This document shows positions 42,324 to 50,693 of a DNA stretch of 64,000 nt, piece after piece (position 1 is the first letter of the stretch; the number at the start of each line of letters is the position of its first letter). Under the pieces are notes generated by a model, which saw only the letters and a program-made list of their open reading frames with translations, was not told the origin of the DNA and ran no database searches. Source of the DNA: JAGPCK01 sp041675505 (GTDB lineage: Bacteria; Bacteroidota; Bacteroidia; UKL13-3); assembly GCA_041675505.1 (NCBI GenBank), contig JBAYTR010000010.1, forward strand, positions 1 through 64,000. Direction: 5' to 3'. The position numbers and the translations under genes are program-made.

Positions 42324-43298
42324 ATGAACAAAATTGTAGTATACCAAACCCAGAGCGGTTCTTTAGAATTAAAGGGAGACCTTACACACCAAACAATTTG
42401 GGCCAACAGAATGCAAATGGCAGAAATTTTTGATGTAAATCCTCAAGCCATCAGCAAGCACATTCATAATGTATACAAAGACAATGAATTAGAAAAGACA
42501 GCAACTAGTTCCAAAATGGAACTAGTTCAAATGGAGGCCGGCAGAGAGGTGAAACGCAGTGTTGATTATTATAATTTAGAAATGATAATTTCTGTTGGGT
42601 ACAGAGTAAACACTGTTAAAGGGACAAAATTTAGACAATGGGCAACACAAACATTAAAACAACACATTATTGAGGGTATTACCATCAACCAAAAGCGATT
42701 GGATGAATTGGGCAAAATGGTGCAAATGATTGAGCAGTCGGGTAAAATTGAAAACCTGCAGCTGCATGAAGCCAAAGGGCTTTTAGATATCCTGAGCCAT
42801 TACACGAAAAGCTTTGTATTGCTCAACCAATACGACAGCCACAATCTGCAAACCGGAAAGCTCAACGAAAACATCACTTACGAAATTCAATACAATGAAG
42901 CCAAAGAAGCTATAGCCGAATTGAAAAAGCAATTGATAGCAAAAAAGGAGGCAACAGACCTGTTTGGCAGAGAAAAGGACAATGGATTTAAAAGTTCACT
43001 GCAAAGTATTGTGCAAACATTTGGCGGGCAATACCTCTACCCAAGCATTGAAGAACAGGCGGCACACTTGCTTTATTTTGTGATAAAAAACCACTCGTTT
43101 AATGATGGTAACAAACGTATCGGAGCGTTTTTGTTTATCTGGTTTTTAGAGAAAAACAAACACCGTTTCAAGCAATCAGGAGAATTAAAAATCAATGACA
43201 ACGCCCTTACCGCCATTGCATTGTTGGTGGCACAAAGTGCACCTGAAGAAAAAGAGTTGATGATACAGTTGGTTTGCCATTTGATAAAAGATAACTGA
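42324..43298 (+). CDS. RhuM-Fic/DOC protein
   Basis: The 324-residue protein joins two modules. Residues 1-115 match the virulence protein RhuM family: an Ile/Val-rich start, TIWANRMQMAEIFDVNPQAISKHIHNVY, VDYYNLEMIISVGYRVN and FRQWATQTLKQHI, a Bro/KilA-N-like DNA-binding type. Residues about 200-324 are a Fic/DOC domain with HSFNDGNKRIGAFLF (about 256-270), the active-site loop of death-on-curing toxins, which modify protein targets with phosphate or AMP. It sits alone between direct repeats with no antitoxin-like gene beside it. It is probably mobile and possibly a toxin or defence component; this is inference. Confidence 0.88.
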   Translation: MNKIVVYQTQSGSLELKGDLTHQTIWANRMQMAEIFDVNPQAISKHIHNVYKDNELEKTATSSKMELVQMEAGREVKRSVDYYNLEMIISVGYRVNTVKGTKFRQWATQTLKQHIIEGITINQKRLDELGKMVQMIEQSGKIENLQLHEAKGLLDILSHYTKSFVLLNQYDSHNLQTGKLNENITYEIQYNEAKEAIAELKKQLIAKKEATDLFGREKDNGFKSSLQSIVQTFGGQYLYPSIEEQAAHLLYFVIKNHSFNDGNKRIGAFLFIWFLEKNKHRFKQSGELKINDNALTAIALLVAQSAPEEKELMIQLVCHLIKDN

Positions 43299-43307
43299 CA
43301 AGGCAAA

Positions 43308-43496
43308 CTATTTTGAGTCCAGTTCTTTCAGCTCTGTATCTATTCTGGTTACTTCTTCTCCGGTTTTTAGTTTAAAGTCCAGCAGCATGGCTTTAACGTT
43401 GTTTTGATAATCCGCCAACTGTGTAATTATGGCGCTGTTTTCCTTTTCTATTCTCTCCAACTTTCTTGTTAACTTAGCACTAGGATTGGGTGTGTT
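43308..43496 (-). pseudogene. 3' remnant of a coiled-coil gene
   Basis: On the minus strand, 62 codons (TPNPSAKLTRKLERIEKENS to EELKELDSK-type end) run from the inner edge of the right direct repeat to TAG 43308-43310, with no start codon near the beginning. The product is charged and helical (ERIEKENSAIITQLADYQNN). The 5' part seems to have been removed at the repeat junction. The parent family is not recognised. Confidence 0.5.
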
Positions 43497-43560
43497 TTAA
43501 GAAGTAATGCTACCCCACTGTTTTCTCCCCAATTTTTTGTAAACTTGAATTGCGAAAAAC
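43496..43560 (+). repeat. 65-bp direct repeat, right copy
   Basis: It reproduces the EnvC-like gene's last bases (TTTAAGAAGTAAT) and the following intergenic segment, about 88% identical to 42123-42188. This marks the right edge of the inserted or duplicated segment. Confidence 0.85.
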
Positions 43561-43687
43561 CTTTGTGTGCTTTCCTGTATTGAAGATATATACGAAGGTT
43601 TATATCGCATATAAGCAAGTTGGGCGCAAGTGTTTGGGACAATTCGCAATTAGTGACTATGACAGTATTTATGTTAAAGTTTATTAA

Positions 43688-44275
43688 ATGAAAAATATAA
43701 TTACACTCATTGTCCTTGTTTCGACAAGTTGCTCAGGTCAGGTTAAAAGTATTCTATTTAATCGTTGGGAAAGGACATTCTATGACTCTTTGGGAAAGTA
43801 CATTCCAGAAAATAAATTAATCTTTGATGTTAACTCGTTTGAAATTTACAACACAAATGATACAATTGAGTACTTCCCTTATGGATCATGTATGAATCCA
43901 CAAAGTTATGCTACATACAAATTGAATTTTAAAGACTCCATCATTCAGATAAGTTATTATAAATTTTATTATGATAGCATTTCTAAATCTTGGGACGAAA
44001 AACACGTTAATGAATCGTATAAGTTTTCATTAAACGCTTCACCACCTACCAAGGCTGACAATGAATACGTCTTTAAATCAGTAAAAGGATGGGAAAAATT
44101 AAAGGAAGTTAAATATCAGTTAACTTTAAGAAGTATAGCGAACGAACAAATTTCAATATATAATTCATTCGATTTTATTCACGACAGAGCTTTTCGAAGT
44201 TATAAAAGAAAAATCTTTCGAGATTACAAAAAGCGAAGAAATAATAATGCGACTAAAGACAATGTGAAATCCTGA
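43688..44275 (+). CDS. small lipoprotein (hypothetical)
   Basis: The 195-residue protein has a short lipoprotein signal with lipobox STSC (Cys about 15) and an AT-rich, Tyr/Asn/Lys-rich sequence with alternating strands (SFEIYNTNDTIEYFPYG, DSIIQISYYKFYYDS). The tail is very basic (KRKIFRDYKKRRNNN). No family is recognised. It follows the right direct repeat and is itself followed 27 bases later by a cassette-type inverted repeat, so it is probably accessory. Confidence 0.6.
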   Translation: MKNIITLIVLVSTSCSGQVKSILFNRWERTFYDSLGKYIPENKLIFDVNSFEIYNTNDTIEYFPYGSCMNPQSYATYKLNFKDSIIQISYYKFYYDSISKSWDEKHVNESYKFSLNASPPTKADNEYVFKSVKGWEKLKEVKYQLTLRSIANEQISIYNSFDFIHDRAFRSYKRKIFRDYKKRRNNNATKDNVKS

Positions 44276-44302
44276 AATTATTAATCACGGATATACACCA
44301 GC

Positions 44303-44432
44303 GCCTAACAGCACCCTTAGGCCATGCCGGCTATATTCCTAAAACTGTAGCTTTCGTTTACGTACTTTTATTATCTTAGCCTGACAAATAAACGTTTCGC
44401 AATCCGGCACGGCATAAGGCTTCGGAACGTTA
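44303..44432. repeat. cassette-type inverted repeat C (TAAC...GTTA)
   Basis: The left arm, GCCTAAC then CCCTTAGGCCATGCCGG (44303-44330), faces CCGGCACGGCATAAGGC (44404-44420) and GGAACGTTA (44424-44432). The inner stem pairs at 14 of 17 positions, and the outer TAAC pairs with GTTA. GCCTAAC fits the integron R'' consensus RYYYAAC; the right core GTTATAA only partly fits GTTRRRY. It lies 27 bases after one gene and 28 bases before a DHFR-family gene. Confidence 0.55.
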
Positions 44433-44460
44433 TAAAAACCGCAACAAATCAACACCCCCT

Positions 44461-45036
44461 ATGAGAAAAATAATTTCATTTATGCACCTATCGCTTGACG
44501 GTTTTGTAGCCGGACCAAACGGAGAAATGGACTGGATTAAGTTTGATGAAGAATTGTTCGATTACATTGGTAAACGAATAGGTCAAGGTGACACCGCCAT
44601 GTATGGACGGGTAACCTTTGAGTTGATGGAAAGCTACTGGCCCACCGCAGCAGACCAACCCACGGCAACCAAGCACGACATTGAACACGCAGCCTGGTAT
44701 AAAAAAAGCCACAAAGTTGTTTTGTCAAAAACCATGAAAGGAGAGGCTTTGCCCAACACCAGCATCATCAGCGATAACCTGACAGATAACATAAATAAAC
44801 TAAGACAGCAGGCGGGTGAAGATATCTTGCTTTTTGGCAGCCCCACCGCTACCCACGCACTTATGCAACAGAACCTGATTGACGGCTTTTGGCTGTTTGT
44901 TAATCCCATTATTCTGGGGCAAGGCATTCCCTTGTTTGCCGGCATCAAAGAGCGAATAAAACTCAATCTGTTGCCCACCACCAGACAATTTGCCTGCGGT
45001 GTAACAGAACTGAATTATACTGTGGACAGGGAATAG
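44461..45036 (+). CDS. dihydrofolate reductase family protein (RibD C-terminal domain)
   Basis: The 191-residue protein has the RibD_C/DHFR-like fold: MRKIISFMHLSLDGFVAGPN, DTAMYGRVTFELMESYWP (NADPH-binding GR-T-), HKVVLSKT, GEDILLFGSPTATHALMQ and FVNPIILGQGIPLF. Members reduce pteridine or pyrimidine rings with NADPH; true folate reductase activity is not shown. A close family (DHFR) is a classic integron cassette cargo, and here too an attC-like inverted repeat lies directly upstream. Confidence 0.85.
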   Translation: MRKIISFMHLSLDGFVAGPNGEMDWIKFDEELFDYIGKRIGQGDTAMYGRVTFELMESYWPTAADQPTATKHDIEHAAWYKKSHKVVLSKTMKGEALPNTSIISDNLTDNINKLRQQAGEDILLFGSPTATHALMQQNLIDGFWLFVNPIILGQGIPLFAGIKERIKLNLLPTTRQFACGVTELNYTVDRE

Positions 45037-45073
45037 TAACGAAGCATTAACAATACACTGCAATGGCAGAACA

Positions 45074-45625
45074 ATGAGGACAACTCTAAAAACACTGACC
45101 TTTCTATGGATAGCATTTTGGCTATTTATTGGGACTTTAATGTTTTTAGAAACACCATTACAAATTGAAAGAGACAAGCTGTTTATCGAAGAAGAAATAA
45201 AGCCCTCAGTTGACTTTATTAAAAACTTCAAAGAAACAAATAACAGACTTCCTACAAAAAGAGAATATTATACTTGGCAAAGAGATTATCACAAAGATTA
45301 TTCGAGCGACCTGACACAGCAAGTTGATTCATTAATAGCCGGACCGGGAACAAAACAATACATAAGAAAAATGAATGATGTGTTGAGTGAAGATTACAGC
45401 AAATTTAAAAATGCGGACTGGACAAAAGACTTTGCAATTGGAGTGTGGCGAGGTGAATGGACAGAATATTATTTTTCGTGGTCCGACAGTTATGATACAA
45501 ACAACTACTCGTGGAAGGGCGGATTTGTCAGCGCATTACTAACATATCTGTTTGGGTTTTTACCGCTACCTTTTTGGTGGTATAACAGCAGACAAAGAAA
45601 GAAAATCAGCCATAAACAGTCTTAG
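45074..45625 (+). CDS. two-helix membrane protein (hypothetical)
   Basis: The 183-residue protein has one hydrophobic helix at residues 8-26 and a second at about 150-170 (GGFVSALLTYLFGFLPLPFWW). They flank a charged, helical central domain with paired Trp/Tyr (YYTWQRDYHKDYSSDL, WRGEWTEYYFSW). A basic tail (SRQRKKISHK) suggests the C-terminus is cytoplasmic. No family is recognised. It follows the DHFR-family gene by 37 bases. Confidence 0.6.
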   Translation: MRTTLKTLTFLWIAFWLFIGTLMFLETPLQIERDKLFIEEEIKPSVDFIKNFKETNNRLPTKREYYTWQRDYHKDYSSDLTQQVDSLIAGPGTKQYIRKMNDVLSEDYSKFKNADWTKDFAIGVWRGEWTEYYFSWSDSYDTNNYSWKGGFVSALLTYLFGFLPLPFWWYNSRQRKKISHKQS

Positions 45626-45730
45626 CTTTTGCAAACCCCCAATTCGACTTGCGCAAACCCGATTTAAGCCTTCCCGGAATTTAATTTCGTAATGGCTTTT
45701 TTCAGCCATGAATTAACATTCCCGCATCAT

Positions 45731-45760
45731 TTTGTTTAATCCCCAATTCAGCTATTTTTG
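45731..45760 (+). promoter_or_regulatory. promoter of alanine dehydrogenase
   Basis: TTTG (45731-45734), 18 bases, TATTTTTG (45753-45760): both Bacteroidota elements (-33 TTTG, -7 TAnnTTTG) are present at near-consensus spacing. The ATG follows 28 bases later. This is the clearest promoter in the window. Confidence 0.75.
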
Positions 45761-45788
45761 CACCCTCAATACACAAACAACCATATTT

Positions 45789-46904
45789 ATGATTATAGGC
45801 GTTCCCAAAGAGATTAAGAACAACGAAAACCGTGTAGGTTTAACCCCTGCAGGAGTTTCAGCGCTGGTAAAAGCCGGCCACAAAGTATTTGTACAGGCTA
45901 CTGCCGGTGAAGGAAGCGGTTTCAGCGATGCTGAATACAAAAAAGCCGGTGCCACCATGCTCAAAACCATTCAGGAGGTTTACAAAAAAGCCGAAATGAT
46001 TATTAAGGTGAAAGAGCCCATCAAGCAGGAGTATGCTTTGATTAAAGAAGGACAGTTGTTGTTTACGTATTTCCACTTTGCCTCGCACGAGCCGTTAACC
46101 AAGGCCATGATTAAGAGCAAAGCAGTATGTTTATCATACGAAACCGTAGAGAAAAAAGACCGTTCATTGCCTTTACTGGTTCCAATGAGCGAAGTAGCCG
46201 GCCGCATGAGTGTGCAGGAAGGCGCTAAATATTTAGAAAAACCAATGGGTGGCCGCGGCATTCTGCTGGGCGGTGTTCCCGGTGTTCGTCCGGCATCAGT
46301 ACTGGTACTGGGTGGTGGTATTGTAGGCACACAAGCCGCTAAAATGGCTGCCGGTTTAGGTGCTGATGTTACTTTGATGGACATCTCTTTACCTCGCCTG
46401 CGTCAGTTAGACGAAATTTTACCTAAGAACGTTAAAACCGTTTTCTCTAACGAGTACAACATTCGCGAAGCCATTAAAACGGCCGACCTTATTGTAGGTG
46501 CAGTATTGATTCCGGGTGCAAAAGCGCCTTCACTTATTGTGCGCGACATGCTTAAAACCATGCGTCCCGGTACGGTAATGGTGGACGTGGCCATTGATCA
46601 GGGCGGTTGCTTTGAAACCTCTAAGGCTACCACACACGAAGACCCTATCTACGTGGTTGACGGTGTAATTCACTACTGCGTGGCCAACATGCCGGGTGCA
46701 GTGCCTTACACCTCTACACTGGCTTTAACCAACGCTACCTTGCCTTATGCTTTACAACTGGCCAACAAAGGCTGGAAAAAAGCCTGCAAAGAGAACGAAG
46801 AGTTGTTGCTGGGCCTTAACGTAGTGGATGGTAAAGTGGTTTACAAAGGTGTTGCCGATGCGTTTAAATTAAAGTACACAGACGTACAGGAAGTGTTGAA
46901 ATAA
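45789..46904 (+). CDS. ald: alanine dehydrogenase
   Basis: The 371-residue protein starts MIIGVPKEIKNNENRVGLTP, the AlaDH/PNT N-terminal signature. Further matches are FTYFHFASHEPLTKAMI, MSEVAGRMSVQEGAKYLE, the NAD-binding VLVLGGGIVGTQAAKMAAGLGA, and VDVAIDQGGCFETSKATTH. It interconverts L-alanine and pyruvate plus ammonia with NAD. The in-frame ATG 19 codons upstream overlaps the -33 element of its promoter and is not used. A strong terminator follows at 46928. Confidence 0.95.
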   Translation: MIIGVPKEIKNNENRVGLTPAGVSALVKAGHKVFVQATAGEGSGFSDAEYKKAGATMLKTIQEVYKKAEMIIKVKEPIKQEYALIKEGQLLFTYFHFASHEPLTKAMIKSKAVCLSYETVEKKDRSLPLLVPMSEVAGRMSVQEGAKYLEKPMGGRGILLGGVPGVRPASVLVLGGGIVGTQAAKMAAGLGADVTLMDISLPRLRQLDEILPKNVKTVFSNEYNIREAIKTADLIVGAVLIPGAKAPSLIVRDMLKTMRPGTVMVDVAIDQGGCFETSKATTHEDPIYVVDGVIHYCVANMPGAVPYTSTLALTNATLPYALQLANKGWKKACKENEELLLGLNVVDGKVVYKGVADAFKLKYTDVQEVLK

Positions 46905-46927
46905 GCTTTTTCAACTCACATAAATAG

Positions 46928-46960
46928 AATCCCGCAGCTGAGCAGTTGCGGGATTTTTTT
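46928..46960 (+). terminator. rho-independent terminator
   Basis: AATCCCGCA and TGCGGGATT pair, with an inner CTG/CAG, followed by seven T. It ends the ald transcript and lies against the 3' end of the convergent T9SS gene. Confidence 0.9.
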
Positions 46961-46963
46961 GTG

Positions 46964-48154
46964 CTAAAATTTAATCAGTTTGGTGATAAGCGTCCCATCG
47001 GTACCGGTTGTTTTTACGGTATAAATACCGCCAGGTAAGTGTGCCAAGCTCAGCTCTTCTGTACGGGTGTTTAGTTGAGCGCTATATACGGCTGTACCTT
47101 GTGCATTAAAAACCTCAAGCAGCAGCGGAAACGTATTGGTACCCGCCAGGCGTATTGTTCCGTTGGTTGGGTTGGGATAAAACAGGGTGTTTTTATGCAG
47201 TATATCTTCAACACCGGTTAAGTAAGAAAGGCGGAAGGAGATATCAGGAAAATACGAAGTGCCGTAAGACGAAGACGGGATAAAGGAACTCTTGAGCACA
47301 CTGTCTTGGAATTGGTCGCTGTAGGCTTGTTTGCGGTCAATGAACAAACCGTTGTTATAGTAGGCATGCTCAACAACCACATCATTAGAAACGGCCCGTA
47401 AGCAAAACAGGTTTCTTTTTTTAACGGGCAAAAGGGAGTCGCTGTACAACGTGTCTCCAACGGAGTAAGAATAGCCCGGTTTAAAAGATACGGTTACCGC
47501 CAACTCAGCCCCCCCTACAAGACCAATGGGCAATTGATGATTTATAGTAAGCGCGCCCCACTTGCCCTGTGTAAAGATTGAATCTTTTGCAGTGAGCAGG
47601 ATTCTGAATTCATATACACCGGAGTCTTTTTGCGCCTCTTGTTTTGAGCGGTTGTACGGTGCAGTACCAAATACATTAATAATCGGGGCGTGTTGCCCGT
47701 AACGCATACCGAACTTTTCTCTGAAAAGGTGTACAATTAAAGTATCGGTAACATCGTGTAGTTGTCTTTCATACAGGTAGCGAATGAGAATTGAATCCAA
47801 ATAGAAATTTTTAAACTTACTTAACACCTCTAATGAATTAGAGCCAAAGGAATACTCGGGGTCCTTGGGGTCAAAACAAATGCCGGCTGCATACCAGTGG
47901 TTGGGCGCAACAGAATAGCCCCCGCTATCGCGGTACAGGTTTACTACGGCTGAATCAGGAAAAAGCGGCAAAGCATATTGTTTAAAATTATTGAGCTCAA
48001 ATTGTAGCTGAGCATAACTGTACCACCTTTCTGTGTATTTATCAGGAGGAACTGTTTCCTTACGCGGGAAGGCATAAGGCGAATGGTATTGTGCCGTAGC
48101 ATGCCGGCACAATAAAAGCAAAAAAAACAGTGCGCACAGGAGTCCTTTTTTCAT
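46964..48154 (-). CDS. secreted protein with T9SS type A sorting domain
   Basis: The 396-residue protein from the start at 48154 has a signal peptide (MKKGLLCALFFLLLLCRHATAQ), a 290-residue central region without recognised domains, and a C-terminal type A sorting domain (YPNPTNGTIRLAGTNTFPLL to the end KLIKF). The central part contains the strand pair WGALTINHQLPIGLVGGAEL and resembles a carbohydrate-binding or jelly-roll module only weakly. It is exported by T9SS. It starts 52 bases after the upstream subtilase gene ends and may share its transcript. Confidence 0.8.
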   Translation of the reverse strand: MKKGLLCALFFLLLLCRHATAQYHSPYAFPRKETVPPDKYTERWYSYAQLQFELNNFKQYALPLFPDSAVVNLYRDSGGYSVAPNHWYAAGICFDPKDPEYSFGSNSLEVLSKFKNFYLDSILIRYLYERQLHDVTDTLIVHLFREKFGMRYGQHAPIINVFGTAPYNRSKQEAQKDSGVYEFRILLTAKDSIFTQGKWGALTINHQLPIGLVGGAELAVTVSFKPGYSYSVGDTLYSDSLLPVKKRNLFCLRAVSNDVVVEHAYYNNGLFIDRKQAYSDQFQDSVLKSSFIPSSSYGTSYFPDISFRLSYLTGVEDILHKNTLFYPNPTNGTIRLAGTNTFPLLLEVFNAQGTAVYSAQLNTRTEELSLAHLPGGIYTVKTTGTDGTLITKLIKF

Positions 48155-48206
48155 ACAGCTAAAATACACAAGAGTAGCTGAGAAAACAATGTGTTTGATT
48201 AACCGC

Positions 48207-49856
48207 CTATTCTTTAACCAACTTAAGCACGGAAGCAAGTCCTGTAGTAGTTTTTACCTCAACCAAATAAATACCCGAAGCCAATGAACGAAGGTCTATA
48301 GTGGTTTCAAAAGCTGAAGATGCGGAATGGTGTTGTATGAGCTGTCCGTTAACGGAGAAAATGTTTACCTGTGAAATTTTTACCGAGGGGTCAACCGAAG
48401 TAAGGGTGGTGAAGTAGGAGGAGGGATTAGGAAACAACAGCAACTTATTCTTTAGCGAAAAAGAAGGCTCGTTTACGCTGTTGTATGTTTTGAGTAAGGA
48501 ATCGGCTTTGCAGGCATCGGGTATGCCGTACCCATAATATACATCGGGGTTGTTTAAGCGGTTGGCGCTTACTGTAACGGCCCGCATTATTTCCCAATAG
48601 CTGCGTTGCGGGTTGGCTTGTTTAAGGCAGGCCACCAAACCACTGATGAGTGGTGCAGCAAAGGAGGTGCCGCTGTTTTGCAGCGCAGTACCGCGGTTGT
48701 TCAGAATCCAGGTGTTGCGCCCCATGGCCACCACATCGGGTTTTAGTCTTCCGTCAGCGGTGTTACCTATGGATGAGATGTCGTGATACAAGCCGTTAGC
48801 ATCCACACTGCCCACAGCTAAAATAGAATCAGCATCACAGGGCGGAGATATTTTTTTAGACAAAGGAGGCGGAAGTGTACCGTCATTTCCTGCACTGTTT
48901 ACTACAATAATTCCTTTGGAGGCAGCCATGCGCGCGGCATTGGTAATGATGGCGGTTTTGCCGTCTAACTGTGCTTCGGTATAATCGCCTTGTCCTGCAT
49001 CAAAATATTTGTAGCTCAATGACGATTGAATTACATCAGCCCCCATGGAATCGGCCCACTCGGCAGCAGCCAGCCAGTTGTATTCTTCCTGATGCGTTTC
49101 AGTTCCCAGGTTTTCAGTAATGGCCAACGCATACGAAGCATTAACAGCAGCACCCACAAAATTACCCGGACGATTACCGGCCATGGTAGAGAACACCATT
49201 GTTCCGTGCAGGTCGGTAGAATATACACTTTGCGCGGGGTTCACAAAGTTGCGGGTGGCAATAAAACGGTTTTGCAAACGGATGGAATCAAAGGCGCTGA
49301 TGGTATCTACACCTAAAAAGCCTGTATCAAATACCGCCACCAAAGAACCCGTTCCCTGATAACCTTTATTGTGCAGGCAATCGAGATTCATGAGTGCGAT
49401 TTGTGCCTGTGTGTTGCCGTAATCAACCGCAGTGGTGGCGGGTTCGTTGTTTGCAGCGTTGAATTTTCGTGCCGATAGATTAACAGTGGAAGGCGATGTG
49501 TTGGTTAGCTCTTGCACACTGCTGATGAAGCTGAATTGTTTCAACAACACTTCCTGTTCCATGTGGGTGCTGATTACTGCGAGGTTCATCCAGCGGGAGG
49601 TAAGTAGGATGTCAATGTCTTGTTGTGCAAGTTGCTGGAGGTAGTCTGCATTCACGGGCAAATCACTTACCGTAAGCGGAATGTGGCGTTCCCCTTTTTT
49701 GTTTATACTGTATTCACTCAGGGCCAAACGAGCGGCCTGTTCCATGTTTTTGTGCTGTCCTTTGTCTTTAAAGTGAACGGCATACGTAAATTTTTGTGCA
49801 AAAGCGTTAGCCGAAAAAGCAACAACTAAAAGCGCGGAGATTATAAATTTGTTCAT
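48207..49856 (-). CDS. S8 subtilisin-like protease with T9SS type A sorting domain
   Basis: The 549-residue protein has a signal peptide to about residue 20 (NAFAQ). An S8 catalytic domain follows with the triad in order: Asp in VAVFDTGFLG (about 175), His in DLHGTMVFSTMAG (about 217), and Ser in NSGTSFAAPLISGLVA (about 392). The stretch NSAGNDG holds the oxyanion Asn. The C-terminal 85 residues are a type A sorting domain (LLFPNPSSYFTTL, IYLVEVKTTTG). All catalytic residues are present, so it is an active T9SS-exported endopeptidase, probably acting on extracellular proteins. Confidence 0.93.
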   Translation of the reverse strand: MNKFIISALLVVAFSANAFAQKFTYAVHFKDKGQHKNMEQAARLALSEYSINKKGERHIPLTVSDLPVNADYLQQLAQQDIDILLTSRWMNLAVISTHMEQEVLLKQFSFISSVQELTNTSPSTVNLSARKFNAANNEPATTAVDYGNTQAQIALMNLDCLHNKGYQGTGSLVAVFDTGFLGVDTISAFDSIRLQNRFIATRNFVNPAQSVYSTDLHGTMVFSTMAGNRPGNFVGAAVNASYALAITENLGTETHQEEYNWLAAAEWADSMGADVIQSSLSYKYFDAGQGDYTEAQLDGKTAIITNAARMAASKGIIVVNSAGNDGTLPPPLSKKISPPCDADSILAVGSVDANGLYHDISSIGNTADGRLKPDVVAMGRNTWILNNRGTALQNSGTSFAAPLISGLVACLKQANPQRSYWEIMRAVTVSANRLNNPDVYYGYGIPDACKADSLLKTYNSVNEPSFSLKNKLLLFPNPSSYFTTLTSVDPSVKISQVNIFSVNGQLIQHHSASSAFETTIDLRSLASGIYLVEVKTTTGLASVLKLVKE

Positions 49857-49869
49857 ATAACTAGCAGTA

Positions 49870-49877
49870 CAAAGTTA
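49870..49877 (-). promoter_or_regulatory. -7 element for the subtilase gene
   Basis: TAACTTTG on the minus strand (TAnnTTTG) ends 13 bases before the start codon at 49856. Confidence 0.5.
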
Positions 49878-49927
49878 CCAATTAAGAGTTGCATTGCTTA
49901 AACTTGAATTTTTAAAAAAGAGTAAAA

Positions 49928-50692
49928 ATGAAAATCATTTCCTACAACGTGAACGGCATACGTTCAGCCATGACCAAGGGTTTGGTGAACTGGATGCAGG
50001 AGTATGCTGCTGATGTGTACTGCCTTCAGGAAACCAAGGCCTCACCCGATCAGGTGGATTTAAACCTGTTTGATTTAATCGGCTACAAAAGCTGGTGGTT
50101 TTCGGCTGAAAAAAAAGGATACAGCGGAGTAGCAATTTTCTCGCGTATAAAACCCGACCACGTGGAGTTTGGTTTCAACAACAAGGAGTACGATAACGAA
50201 GGCCGTATTGTTCGGGCTGATTTCGGAGACCTTTCGGTTATCAGTGTTTACATTCCTTCTGGAACCACCGGTGAAGAAAGACAAGGCTACAAAATGGTGT
50301 GGCTCGATTTTTTTGAAAAGTATATTTTAGAGTTGCGTAAAACACGGCCCAACCTGGTGATATGCGGAGACTACAACATTGCGCATCACCCCATTGATAT
50401 ACATGATCCGGTGGGCAACAAAAAGAGTTCAGGCTTTTTGCCCGAAGAGCGCGAGTGGCTCACGCAGTTTTTAGCCAAAGGGTTTATTGACACCTTTCGT
50501 ACACAGCACAGTGCCGTTCAAAAATATTCATGGTGGACATTCAGAACGGGAGCACGGGCTAAAAACAAAGGTTGGCGCATTGACTATAACCTCATCACCG
50601 AGCCACTGAAAGACAAATTAGTAAGTGCCGATATTCTGAATTCTGTGGTACACTCCGACCATTGTCCGATATTGGTGGAGTTGAAGAAGTAA
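49928..50692 (+). CDS. xth: exodeoxyribonuclease III
   Basis: The 254-residue EEP-fold DNA repair enzyme combines AP endonuclease and 3'-5' exonuclease activity. Motifs are SYNVNGIRSAM, CLQETKA (metal-binding Glu), YSGVAIFSR, ICGDYNIAHHPIDIHDP (Asp/Asn), WWTFRTGARAKNKGWRIDY and HSDHCPILVEL (catalytic SDH). It is complete and of normal length. Its stop is two bases from the stop of the convergent lipoprotein gene. Confidence 0.95.
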   Translation: MKIISYNVNGIRSAMTKGLVNWMQEYAADVYCLQETKASPDQVDLNLFDLIGYKSWWFSAEKKGYSGVAIFSRIKPDHVEFGFNNKEYDNEGRIVRADFGDLSVISVYIPSGTTGEERQGYKMVWLDFFEKYILELRKTRPNLVICGDYNIAHHPIDIHDPVGNKKSSGFLPEEREWLTQFLAKGFIDTFRTQHSAVQKYSWWTFRTGARAKNKGWRIDYNLITEPLKDKLVSADILNSVVHSDHCPILVELKK

Positions 50693-50693
50693 G

